DNA from: CAWGYQ01 sp963817395
GTDB lineage: Bacteria > Acidobacteriota > Vicinamibacteria > Vicinamibacterales > CAVPJW01
DNA length: 64,000 nucleotides
Direction of reading: 5' to 3'
Assembly: GCA_963817395.1 (NCBI GenBank)
Contig: CAWFOC010000006.1
Span: 186,001-250,000 of the forward strand
The translations under genes and the position numbers were made by a program. This document shows, one piece after another, positions 9,846 through 18,102 of the stretch (the stretch's first letter is position 1; each line of letters begins with the position of its first letter). The notes under the pieces were generated by a model that was not told where the DNA came from, did no database searches, and saw only the letters and a program-made list of their open reading frames with translations.

Positions 9846-11699
9846 CTAGTTCTGGTCGACGTTGATCGTCAGCAGCCGCGAACCACTGACCGCGTGGTCG
9901 GTTGTCAGTTCCCACTCGCCGACGACGGCGCTGCGCAGGGGGATGAAGCTTCCACTATAGCGGTCCGCCTCCAGAACTTCGAGCACCGAAGGCGGAAGCG
10001 CCGACAGATATTCGCCGTTGACCACCGCGCCCGGATCGGTGCTGACGAGCCGCACGTAGAGGCGGTTGTTCTTGCGCGCATTGTTGAGCGCACGCATCAA
10101 CTGCGGGACGCTTCGGGGCTGAAGAGGCTGGCGGAGCTCGCGCTGCTCCCACTGCGAGAGGCGCGAGCCGTCGGACACGAGGATCGACAGCGGCCCTGTT
10201 ACGTGGCTCGGAATGTCGACGGACACCGTGCGGGTGACCTCTTCGCCGCGATACGTGCGCATGAGGAGCTTGAGCGGCACGGCCCGTCCAGCGCGGGGAC
10301 GAACGGCATCGATCCACACGCGCTCGAGGGTGGCCGTCCGCGGCTGCTCGGTGGAGCTGATCGTGAGATCGAGCGCCTCGATCTCAATGGGTTCGTAGTC
10401 GTTGCCCAGCAGGAAGGTAATTGGTCCCGCCACATACGCGGCCGTGCCCACCGATGGTGACTCGCCTGAAAAGATGTTCTCGAAGCCAATGGAGCCGTGG
10501 TCCTTCACGATCGCTTTGCCCTTGACCGAGAAGGTGGCCGCGCCGTTCTCGCGCTCGTATTGACCCAGCGTGTTCAGAATCGACACGTAGGTGAGCAGCG
10601 GCGTCAGAAGCTGGTCGTTCACGACGTTGAAGGTGAAGGCCTTCTTGAGGCCGCGCTCGGAATCGAGCTCGACGCGAACCGGGATGAGCGACGGACCCTT
10701 TCCGAGCGTGCCGGCCACGGTGGTTGCCCGATCCTGCTGCAACGTCCCGATCACCTCGCCCGTCGTCGCGATCTTCATCGACGTGTAGAGGCTTGGCAGA
10801 AGCGTGTGGACGTAGGCGCGCGTCATCGGGAACTCGGTCGGCCCGAGGTTGTAGAACGGGTGGCCGAAGGCGTACACGCGCTGGCCGTCGACGTGGGTAA
10901 TCGTGCCCGTGGCGCCGAGCGACAAGTCGCCGGTGACGAGGCTGATCCCGATCGCGTCTCCGCCCTGGATGGGGCCCGCCGGAGTGACGTCATCGGGCAT
11001 CGACCCGCTGCCGCCGCCGACAACCGGGAGAAAGCCGCTGTCCCGGAACACGCGGGTGAGCAGGTCGGCCATCTCAGGACCGAATCCCCCCATCACGAGG
11101 GGGGTCGCCACGGGACGAAGCAGAGTTCCCATGCGGGCGTCGATGCGTTCGGCGGACGATCCGCCCGCAATCGCTTCGACGTCAGCTGGCGAGTTCGCAA
11201 AAGGCCGCGCCCACGAAAACGCCTGCCGAAGAGCCTGCGACGTCGCTTCCGCCGTCAAAGGCAGCTCGAGCTGGACGGCGGCGCGCACCGCGGAGCGTGG
11301 CGTCTGGAACGACGCGGCTTCGATCATTTCGCCGATGGGTGTGATGCCGGCAATCGGCGCTTTCGAGAAGGCGCCGAGGGAGTAGGAAACCGCGCCGATG
11401 AGGCGCCCATCGACATAGACCGGGCTGCCGCTCATGCCGGCAATCACGCCGGTTTCGGCCAGCGGACCGCCTTCGAGCCGCGCCAGAATCAGGTTGCGCC
11501 GCGGACCGGTGACATTGCGGAGGACGCCGAGTATGTGCGCCTTGAACTCCTCGACGCGGACGCCGTCGAACACGGTGCGGCCTACGCCCACCATCCCCGG
11601 CTTGACCTCGTCGACGGACAGGTGCTCGGTCGCCGCGGGCAGGCGGACGAGGAAAAGGGCACCGAGAATCGCGATCAGGGCTACGGTTCTCGCCAGCAT
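9846..11699 (-). CDS. SpoIVB-type S55 serine peptidase domain protein
   Basis: This is an exported protein of 617 residues. The ATG at 11699 gives a good signal helix (residues 3-22); an upstream GTG at 11756 would add 19 residues. Residues about 25-60 match the start of the S55 family (VKPGMVGVGRTVFDG, then EFKAHILGVLRN). The serine nucleophile motif GMSGSPVYVDGRLIGAVSY is near residue 85, followed by GITPIGEM. In Bacillus this family cleaves SpoIVFA to switch on sigma-K; here there is no sporulation gene nearby and the protein is longer, with a C-terminal beta-rich half. Substrate unknown. The gene is divergent from the aromatic operon and shares its 5' region. Confidence 0.8.
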   Translation of the reverse strand: MLARTVALIAILGALFLVRLPAATEHLSVDEVKPGMVGVGRTVFDGVRVEEFKAHILGVLRNVTGPRRNLILARLEGGPLAETGVIAGMSGSPVYVDGRLIGAVSYSLGAFSKAPIAGITPIGEMIEAASFQTPRSAVRAAVQLELPLTAEATSQALRQAFSWARPFANSPADVEAIAGGSSAERIDARMGTLLRPVATPLVMGGFGPEMADLLTRVFRDSGFLPVVGGGSGSMPDDVTPAGPIQGGDAIGISLVTGDLSLGATGTITHVDGQRVYAFGHPFYNLGPTEFPMTRAYVHTLLPSLYTSMKIATTGEVIGTLQQDRATTVAGTLGKGPSLIPVRVELDSERGLKKAFTFNVVNDQLLTPLLTYVSILNTLGQYERENGAATFSVKGKAIVKDHGSIGFENIFSGESPSVGTAAYVAGPITFLLGNDYEPIEIEALDLTISSTEQPRTATLERVWIDAVRPRAGRAVPLKLLMRTYRGEEVTRTVSVDIPSHVTGPLSILVSDGSRLSQWEQRELRQPLQPRSVPQLMRALNNARKNNRLYVRLVSTDPGAVVNGEYLSALPPSVLEVLEADRYSGSFIPLRSAVVGEWELTTDHAVSGSRLLTINVDQN

Positions 11700-11805
11700 C
11701 GAGATTTGAAGGGCGTGCAGATGTTTATGGTGCTCTGAGACGACGATCTCTGTCACTCTTATAGCGAAAGAAGTGCTTACAGGTCAAGGAAAAACGGGGA
11801 TTATC

Positions 11806-11835
11806 TTGACATATCGCGCGGCGCTCTGCTATCGT
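11806..11835 (+). promoter_or_regulatory. Sigma70-type promoter of the aromatic operon
   Basis: A perfect -35 (TTGACA, 11806-11811) and an extended -10 (TG-C-TATCGT, 11827-11835) are separated by 18 bases. Transcription would start near 11842, only about 6 bases before the leader ATG at 11848. The leader peptide would then be translated from an almost leaderless RNA. A weaker alternative upstream pair (CTTACA at 11775 with ATTATC near 11799) would give a 5' UTR of about 35 bases. Confidence 0.65.
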
Positions 11836-11847
11836 CGCGGCTTCGAC

Positions 11848-11954
11848 ATGACATCCCGCTCCTCAGCATCCGCCAGCCCCGTCGGACGTCCCGCGTTTTT
11901 TGCGAGCTTCTGGTGGTACTACGCGGCGCCGAAGAGGCGGGGGCCATGCACTGA
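11848..11954 (+). CDS. Aromatic operon leader peptide, stop codon uncertain
   Basis: The leader reading frame starts at ATG 11848. Three Phe, two Trp and two Tyr codons occur within nine codons (residues 17-25), far above chance in a peptide this short. Two of the Phe codons are TTT, unusual in so GC-rich a genome. In the sequence as given, the frame does not stop before the terminator and runs on to 12081, into aroDE. One additional G in the G5 run at 11939-11943 would end it at TGA 11952-11954 and give a 36-residue peptide. The end given here follows that reading, so the interval is not a multiple of three. Product function is only to position the ribosome. Confidence 0.65.
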
Positions 11955-11977
11955 TATCAACGCGCGACCCAGGACCC

Positions 11978-12013
11978 AAGCCTCTTCAGCCAGCCGGTTG
12001 AAGAGGCTTTTTT
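11978..12013 (+). terminator. Intrinsic terminator of the attenuator, overlapping the aroDE ribosome site
   Basis: An 11-bp perfect stem (AAGCCTCTTCA with TGAAGAGGCTT) extends through GCC/GGT to 14 bp (one G-U pair), closing an AGCC tetraloop. Six T residues follow (12008-12013, two of them in the stem). It ends 3 bases before the aroDE ATG. The 3' arm contains AAGAGG (12001-12006), the only Shine-Dalgarno-like sequence for aroDE, so the folded hairpin would also hide the ribosome site. Confidence 0.9.
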
Positions 12014-12016
12014 ATT

Positions 12017-13484
12017 ATGCGACCACTTTTGTGCGCCACCGTGACCGGGCCCACCACGGCCGACGTGCGGCGCGCGCGTGATGACGCCGCCAGGACGAGC
12101 GATCTCGTGGAGGTGCGTCTCGATTCGGTGGGCGACCCCGATCCCGCCGGAGTGGTCGACGGCCGCAGCTGTCCGATCATCGTGACGTGCCGGCCCTTAT
12201 GGGAGGGCGGCTCGTTCGGCGGCTCCGAGGACGAGCGTCGCCGACTCCTGGAGCGGGCGCTCGAGGCAGGGGCCGAGTATGTCGATGTCGAAGCGCGGGC
12301 GGCCTTTGCCCGCTCACTGGTCGAGCGTCACAAGAGCCGCGTCGTGCTGTCACGCCATTGGTTCGACGGCCTGCCAGCCGACATCGAGGGGGAGGCGCGA
12401 CCGCTGCTCGCGAGCGAGGCGGCCGTGGTGAAGGTGGCCGTTCGGGCGCGCTCGCTGGCCGACACCGTGGCACTCGTCCGCCTGGCGAAGAGCCGGCCGC
12501 CGAATCGCCGGACCGTGCTCATCGGGATGGGGCTCGAAGGCCTGGCCACACGAGTGCTGCCAGATCGATTTGGATCGGTCTGGACATATGCAGGTGACGG
12601 CGTCGCCCCAGGACAACTCCCGCTGGCCCGCATGCTGAACGAGTTCCGATTCCGATCGCTGACGCCCGACACGGCCGTGTACGGAGTGGTGGGCGCCCCG
12701 ATTGGTCATTCGGTCTCGCCGGCCATGCACAACGCCGCATTCCGCGCAGAGGGGATCGACGCTGTCTACCTGCCGCTTGCGGCCGCCGATGCCGACGATT
12801 TTCTCGGCTTCGCCGAGGCGTTTCGACTGCAAGGTGCGAGCATCACGGTGCCATACAAGATCGTCCTCGCCGCACGGGCGCACGACTGCGATGAGGTGTC
12901 ACGGCGGATCGGGGCGGTCAACACGGTCCGCTTCGACGGACGGCGGATGGTTGCGACGAACACGGACGTCGAGGGTTTTCTCGCGCCGATTGCGCAGGTG
13001 ATGCCGCTCGTGGCGGCGCGTGCTGCCGTGCTCGGAGCCGGGGGAGCTGCGCGAGCCGCGGCGGTGGCACTCGAAGGTGCCGGGGCCCGAGTGTCGGTGT
13101 TCGCGCGCCGGGTGGAGAAAGCCGCGGAGGTTGCCCGTCTCGTCGGAGGGCAATCAGGGCGCCATGCCGCCGCCACCTGGCAGCTGGGATCTGCTGGTCA
13201 ACGCGACGCCGGCGGGCATGTCGCCGCGTGAAGACGACACGCCGATGCCCGCGCCGGCGCTCGCCGGCGGCCGCTTCGTCTACGACCTCATCTACAACCC
13301 GGCCGAGACGCGTTTGATGCGCGAAGCGCGAGCGGCCGGCTGCGCTGCCATTGGCGGGCTCGAGATGCTGGTCGCACAGGGTGCGGCGCAGTTCAGGTGG
13401 TGGACTGGTCGCCGGCCCTCGGTCGACCTGATGCGGGCGGCTGCGACGGAACGGCTCGCTGTCCTGGCGCGGGAGGCGGCATAG
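12017..13484 (+). CDS. aroDE: Bifunctional 3-dehydroquinate dehydratase (type I)/shikimate dehydrogenase, frameshifted
   Basis: This enzyme catalyses steps 3 and 4 of the shikimate pathway: dehydroquinate to dehydroshikimate, then NADPH-dependent reduction to shikimate. The N-terminal type I dehydroquinase has the general-base His114 (SRHWFDG) and the Schiff-base Lys139 (AAVVKVAVRA). The C-terminal AroE domain begins near residue 220 with GAPIGHSVSPAMHN and has the catalytic Lys281 (ITVPYK). The fusion resembles the plant DHQ-SDH arrangement. The frame changes between about 13150 and 13180, just before the conserved DLLVNATPAGM, consistent with one extra base; corrected length is 488 residues. 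It is the first gene of the aromatic operon, directly under the attenuator, with its stop 2 bases before trpE. Confidence 0.92.
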
Positions 13485-13486
13485 CC

Positions 13487-14963
13487 GTGCGGCTCACGAC
13501 CTTCGAGGAATTCCGAACGCTGGCCGAGGACGCGACGTTCGTCCCTGTGTGGAAGGAGATCGGCGCCGATCTGCTGACCCCGGTCTCCGCCTTCCTCAAG
13601 ATTGCCGAGCATTCCGACTACGCGTTTCTCTTCGAGAGCGTCGAAGGCGGAGAGCACGTCGCCCGCTATTCGTTCCTCGGGAAGGATCCGTTTCTCATCC
13701 TTCGCGCGCGCGATGGCCAGACCGTCACCGAGCGCGCCGGGGTCACGGCGACGTCGGGCGACTCCCTCGTGGCCACGCTCAAACGCGTGATGAGTGAGCT
13801 CAGGGCGCCCGCGGTTCGTGATCTCCCGCGATTCACGGGCGGCGCCGTGGGCTACCTCGGATACAACGCGGCAGCCTGGTTCGAGCCGGTTCCGATCCAG
13901 GCCGGCGGACCCGTTGAAGACGACGCCGGGTTCATGCTGTTCGATACGGTCCTGGCGTTCGATCATGTGCGGCATCGCATTCTCATCATTGCGAACGCGC
14001 GCATCACGCCGCATGACGAGCTGTCGTCGCTCTACCAGTTCGCGTGCGCCAAGATCGCATTTCTGGAGCGTGAGCTGGCGCGAGGATTGTCGCAGGAGAC
14101 GTTCAACGAACGAGCGCCGCTGACATTCTCGGCCAACCTCACCCGCCCAGCGGTTCGAGCAGATGGTGCGGACCGCGCAGGATCACATTGCCGCCGGCGA
14201 CATCTATCAGGTGGTGTTGTCGCAGCGCTTCGAGACGGAGGTCGCGGCCGATCCCTTCACCGTGTATCGCGCGCTTCGACATGTGAATCCGTCGCCCTAC
14301 ATGTTCTTCATCCGCATGGGCAGTCTGAGCGTCATCGGGTCGTCGCCGGAGATGCTCGTCCGAGTCGAGGCCGGCCGCGTGCAGACGCATCCCATTGCCG
14401 GCACGAGGCCGCGTGGTCCGAACGACGAAGAGGATCAGCGACTGGTCGAGGAGCTCAAACGCAACGAGAAAGAGACGGCCGAACACGTGATGCTCGTGGA
14501 TCTGGGCCGGAACGATTTGGGCCGGGTCTGTGAATACGGGAGCGTCCGGGTGCCTCGGTTCATGGCCGTGGAGCGGTACTCGCACGTCATGCATCTGGTG
14601 TCGGTCGTGGAAGGTCGCCTGGCTGCAGGCCACGACGCGCTCGACAGCCTCGTCGCGTGCTTCCCGGCAGGCACGGTCTCCGGCGCACCGAAGGTGCGAG
14701 CCATGCAGATCATCGCGGACCTGGAGCCCGATTCGCGCGGCATCTATGCCGGTGCCGTCGGCTACGTGGACTTCGCGGGCAATCTCGACTTCTGCATCGC
14801 CATCCGCACTATCGTCATGCGCGGCGGGCGGGCGATGGTGCAGGCGGGGGCTGGTATCGTCGCCGACTCCCAGCCGGTCGCCGAGTACGAGGAGACGAGG
14901 GACAAGGCGCGGGCGCTGATCGAGGCGCTCGAGCTGGCCCAGTCGGGTCTGTGGGGCAGGTAG
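13487..14963 (+). CDS. trpE: Anthranilate synthase component I, frameshifted
   Basis: TrpE makes anthranilate from chorismate and ammonia, with TrpG supplying the ammonia from glutamine. The GTG start at 13487 has GGAGG 10 bases upstream and lies 2 bases after aroDE. The N-terminal part carries LFESVEGGEHVARYSFLG, corresponding to the region where Trp binds for feedback inhibition. The catalytic chorismate-binding part has IAGTRPRGPNDEEDQ, EKETAEHVMLVDLGRNDLGRV and the late AGAGIVADSQPVAEYEET. The frame changes at the CCC run 14146-14148; removing one C joins the parts as LTRQRFEQMVRTAQDHI. Corrected length is 491 residues, normal for the family. Feedback control by Trp is expected from the family. 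Confidence 0.93.
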
Positions 14964-14992
14964 GCGCGTGACGCGCACCAATCGGTCTGGAA

Positions 14993-15595
14993 ATGCTGCT
15001 GGTCATCGACAACTTCGATTCGTTCACCTACAACCTGGTCCAGGCGCTCGGAGAGCTGGGCGCCGAGTTGATGGTGCGCCGGAACAATCAGATTACGAGC
15101 GACCAGATCCGGGAGCTCGATCCGGCGGCGATTGTCATCTCGCCAGGCCCGGGGCGTCCCGAGGATGCCGGTCCGTCGGTCGAGGTCATCCGCCAGTTTG
15201 GCGCGACCGTTCCCATCCTCGGAGTGTGTCTGGGTCACCAGGCCATGGCCGTGGCGTTCGGCGGGTCAGTGGTGCGGGCGCCACATCCGGTTCACGGGAA
15301 GACGTCGGGTGTGGATCACGACGCGCAGGATCTGTTCGAAGGCGTAGCGTCGCCGTTTCGAGCCGCCCGCTACCATTCGTTGATTGTGGAAGAGCGCGGA
15401 CTTCCGCCGGAGATCGAGGTGTCGGCCCGTACGGAGGACGACCGGCTCGTGATGGGGCTTCGGCACCGCGAGTGGCCGGTGTACGGCGTGCAGTTCCATC
15501 CCGAATCGGTGTTGACCGGAGAAGGGCCGAAGATGCTCGCGAACTTTCTGCGCATTGTCAGCGCCAGGTCCGCCGCGTGCGGGTCGCGGGACTAG
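14993..15595 (+). CDS. trpG: Anthranilate synthase component II (glutamine amidotransferase)
   Basis: This is the class I glutamine amidotransferase subunit that feeds ammonia to TrpE, 200 residues. It begins with the family signature MLLVIDNFDSFTYNLVQ. The nucleophile Cys79 is in ILGVCLGHQ, and the catalytic His-Glu pair is in GVQFHPES near the C-terminus. It follows trpE by 29 bases and precedes trpD by 14. The same subunit often also serves aminodeoxychorismate synthase (PabA) for folate; no pabB is in the window, so dual use is possible but not shown. Confidence 0.95.
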   Translation: MLLVIDNFDSFTYNLVQALGELGAELMVRRNNQITSDQIRELDPAAIVISPGPGRPEDAGPSVEVIRQFGATVPILGVCLGHQAMAVAFGGSVVRAPHPVHGKTSGVDHDAQDLFEGVASPFRAARYHSLIVEERGLPPEIEVSARTEDDRLVMGLRHREWPVYGVQFHPESVLTGEGPKMLANFLRIVSARSAACGSRD

Positions 15596-15609
15596 ACGGG
15601 ATAGGACCC

Positions 15610-16644
15610 ATGTTTCGGCCACTGCTCGAGAAGCTGGCACGCCGCGAGGATCTCACCGTCGACGAATCGGCGGCGGCGATGACCGAGATCATGGAAGGAC
15701 GTGCGTCTCCCGCGCAGATTGCCGGATTCCTCGTCGGCCTGGCCACGAAAGGCGAGCGGCCGGCGGAGATCGTCGGGCTGGCTCGCACGATGCGTGCGCA
15801 CGCCTCGCGGTTCTCGAAGACCTACGACGGCGTGTTCGACACATGTGGCACCGGCGGCGATCGGACGTTGACCTTCAACATTTCGTCTGCCGCCGCGCTG
15901 GTCGTGGCGGCGTGCGGCGTGCGGGTGGCCAAGCACGGCAACCGGTCCGTTTCGAGCGCGTGCGGGAGCGCCGACGTATTCCAGGCGCTCGGCGTGAATA
16001 CTCAGGCCTCAGTGGCCGAAGTCGAGCGCTCCATCGATGAAGCGGGGATCGGGTTTCTCTTCGCGCCGACCTTTCATCCCTCGATGCGGCATGCTGCGCA
16101 GGCGCGCCGCGATCTCGCTCTTCGCACGGCGTTCAACCTGCTTGGGCCGCTGACGAATCCGGCTGCGCCCACTCGTCAACTGGTGGGGGTACCCGGGCCC
16201 GAGCTCACGGAGCTGCTGGCGCGAACGCTGATGCTGCTGGGTTCCGAGCGGGCGTGGGTCGTTCACGGGGCCGATGGACTGGACGAGATCTCGACCACCG
16301 GTCACACCAAGGTTTCGGAATGCCGGAATGGCGCGGTGCACACCTTCTATGTGCACCCCGCCGATTTCGGGATTTCGAAGGCGCATTTGAGCGATCTCCA
16401 GGGAGGTGACGCCGAGACCAACGCCGCCATCGTGCGGACGGTGCTGAGCGGGCAGGACGGTCCGGCTCGAGACATCGTGCTGTTGAACGCTGCGGCCGGC
16501 CTGTTCATCGCCGGTCGGGTCGAGTCAATACAGGAAGGTCTTGCGGCTGGAGCGGCGGCGCTCGACTCCGGTCGCGCAGCTGTGGTCCTGGAACGCATGG
16601 CGGCCGCTTCGCGCCCGAACGATGCGACGGGAGGCGAGGCATGA
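15610..16644 (+). CDS. trpD: Anthranilate phosphoribosyltransferase
   Basis: TrpD joins anthranilate to phosphoribosyl pyrophosphate, the second step of the Trp branch. The protein has 344 residues from ATG 15610. The PRPP-binding loop is CGTGGD at residues 79-84, and the anthranilate and pyrophosphate contacts are in KHGNRSVSSACGSADV (108-123). The later segment FNLLGPLTNPA is also diagnostic. An open frame extends further upstream through trpG, but the first methionine with a normal family N-terminus is at 15610. The stop overlaps the ATG of trpC (ATGA type), indicating coupled translation. It is separate from trpG, unlike the enterobacterial TrpGD fusion. Confidence 0.95.
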   Translation: MFRPLLEKLARREDLTVDESAAAMTEIMEGRASPAQIAGFLVGLATKGERPAEIVGLARTMRAHASRFSKTYDGVFDTCGTGGDRTLTFNISSAAALVVAACGVRVAKHGNRSVSSACGSADVFQALGVNTQASVAEVERSIDEAGIGFLFAPTFHPSMRHAAQARRDLALRTAFNLLGPLTNPAAPTRQLVGVPGPELTELLARTLMLLGSERAWVVHGADGLDEISTTGHTKVSECRNGAVHTFYVHPADFGISKAHLSDLQGGDAETNAAIVRTVLSGQDGPARDIVLLNAAAGLFIAGRVESIQEGLAAGAAALDSGRAAVVLERMAAASRPNDATGGEA

Positions 16645-17476
16645 TCGGTCACAGCGAGAGAGCGGTGGTCACCTCCTCGGGTCTGCTCGACACGATTGTC
16701 GCGGCCACACGACGTACCGTCGAATTGAGGAAAGCTCGCGAGCCACTCCGAGCCATCGAGGCGAGGGCTGCCCAGGTACCGACACGCACGGGCATGCTGA
16801 CGCGCGCGCTGTCCGTGACCGACCGCATCAACGTCATCGCCGAGTGCAAGCGGCGGTCTCCCGCTCGGGGAATTCTGCGCCAGAACTACGATCCAGCCGA
16901 GCTGGCCGCGGGCTATGAGCGCGGCGGTGCCGCCGCGCTGTCAGTCCTGACGGAGCCCGGCTTCTTCGACGGCTCGCTGCAGCATCTGTCGCTCGTTGTC
17001 GCGCGTCCGCGCTGCCGGTGCTCCGCAAGGACTTCGTGATCGACGAATACCAGATTCACGAAGCCCGGGCGGCCGGCGCGGACGCCGTTCTCCTGATTGC
17101 TGCAGCACTCTCCGGCGGAACCCTGCCGGAGCTTCTGCGCGCAGCCCGAACGAGTGGTCTCGAGGCGTTGGTTGAGGTGCACGAGCAGGACGAGCTGGCC
17201 CGGGCGCTCGATGCGGGTGCCACCCTCGTCGGCGTGAACAGCCGCAATCTCCAGACGCTCCATGTGGATCTCGCGGTCGCCCGGACCTTGATCACACGAA
17301 TTCCGAAGGGCATCGTCGCGGTCGCCGAAAGCGGCATCCGTACCCCGCAGGACCTGATGCATCTTCGAGCGGCGGGTTACTCGGCATTTCTTATCGGTGA
17401 GCGGCTGATGACCAGCCCGGATCCGGGTGCGGCTCTGGCCGATCTCCTGGCGGCCGCTTCCCGAATGGACGCCTGA
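16641..17476 (+). CDS. trpC: Indole-3-glycerol phosphate synthase, frameshifted
   Basis: TrpC closes the indole ring to give indole-3-glycerol phosphate, in a TIM-barrel fold. The N-terminal part has the substrate-binding INVIAECKRRSPARGIL, with the catalytic lysine. After the frame change, LPVLRKDFVIDEYQIHEARAAGADAVLLI carries the second catalytic lysine region, then GVNSRNLQT and VAESGI near the phosphate site. The frame changes between about 16997 and 17005, where one base seems to be missing (the only trp gene here with a deletion). Corrected length is about 278 residues. It overlaps trpD and trpF by 4 bases and 1 base. Confidence 0.92.
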
Positions 17477-18102
17477 TGGTGCGAGTCAAGGTGTGCGGCG
17501 TGACGCGGCTCGAGGATGCGAGGCTGGCCTGCGAGCTTGGTGCGTCGGCCCTCGGCTTCGTGTTCTGGCCCGAGAGCCCACGGTTCATCGAACCCGATCG
17601 GGCCCGGGCCATCACCGACGAGCTCGCGCCGTTCGTCGCGACGGTTGGGCTCTTCGTGGATCAGCCCGTGGACGAGATCGAGCGGGTGGCCACGGCTGCG
17701 AGGCTCAGCGTCATCCAGCTCCATGGCTCCGAGTCGCGTGCGCACTTCGACGCCATGACTCGTCCGGTCATCAAGTCCGTGGCCGTGGATCCGTCGATCG
17801 ATTTGAGCGCCATCGATGCCATTCCCTTGCACGTCACCGTGCTGCTCGACGTGCTGGATCCCGTTCGTCGCGGCGGCTCCGGCCGCACCATCGACTGGTC
17901 GCTCGCACGACGTGTCGCCGCGCGCCGGCCGTCGGTGCTCGCTGGCGGACTCAGAGCCGATAACGTGGGCGCCGCTATCGGGCAGGTGAAACCTGCGGCG
18001 GTCGATGTGTCGTCGGGCGTCGAATCGAGTCCGGGCATCAAAGATCCTGGCAAGCTGCAGGCCTTCTTCGAAGCGGTCAGGCTTGCGGGAGGAGTGGCGT
18101 GA
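17476..18102 (+). CDS. trpF: Phosphoribosylanthranilate isomerase
   Basis: TrpF isomerises phosphoribosylanthranilate to CdRP, an Amadori rearrangement, in a TIM barrel of 208 residues. The catalytic Cys7 lies in the N-terminal signature VKVCGVTRLEDA. LGFVFWPESPRFI and the C-terminal LAGGLRADNV with DVSSGVESSPGIKD (phosphate loops) are clear. Its ATG overlaps the TGA of trpC and its stop overlaps the GTG of trpB, so the three genes are tightly coupled. Here it is a separate gene, not fused to trpC as in E. coli. Confidence 0.95.
   Translation: MVRVKVCGVTRLEDARLACELGASALGFVFWPESPRFIEPDRARAITDELAPFVATVGLFVDQPVDEIERVATAARLSVIQLHGSESRAHFDAMTRPVIKSVAVDPSIDLSAIDAIPLHVTVLLDVLDPVRRGGSGRTIDWSLARRVAARRPSVLAGGLRADNVGAAIGQVKPAAVDVSSGVESSPGIKDPGKLQAFFEAVRLAGGVA

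Larger units (their letters stand above)
11842..12016 (+). promoter_or_regulatory. Ribosome-mediated transcription attenuator sensing Phe, Trp and Tyr
   Basis: This region has the parts of a trp-type attenuator. A leader frame from ATG 11848 contains Phe-Phe-Ala-Ser-Phe-Trp-Trp-Tyr-Tyr at 11896-11922 (TTT TTT GCG AGC TTC TGG TGG TAC TAC). Just after these codons, GAAGAGGC (11931-11938) is an exact copy of the terminator 3' arm at 12000-12007. It can therefore pair with the terminator 5' arm GCCTCTTC (11980-11987) to form an antiterminator. A ribosome stalled at the aromatic codons leaves 11931-11938 free, so the operon is read. A ribosome that moves on covers it, so the terminator forms. No convincing protector (1:2) hairpin was found; GCCCCG (11876-11881) could pair with CGGGGGC (11938-11944). 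The mechanism is inferred; the sequences are seen directly. Confidence 0.8.
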
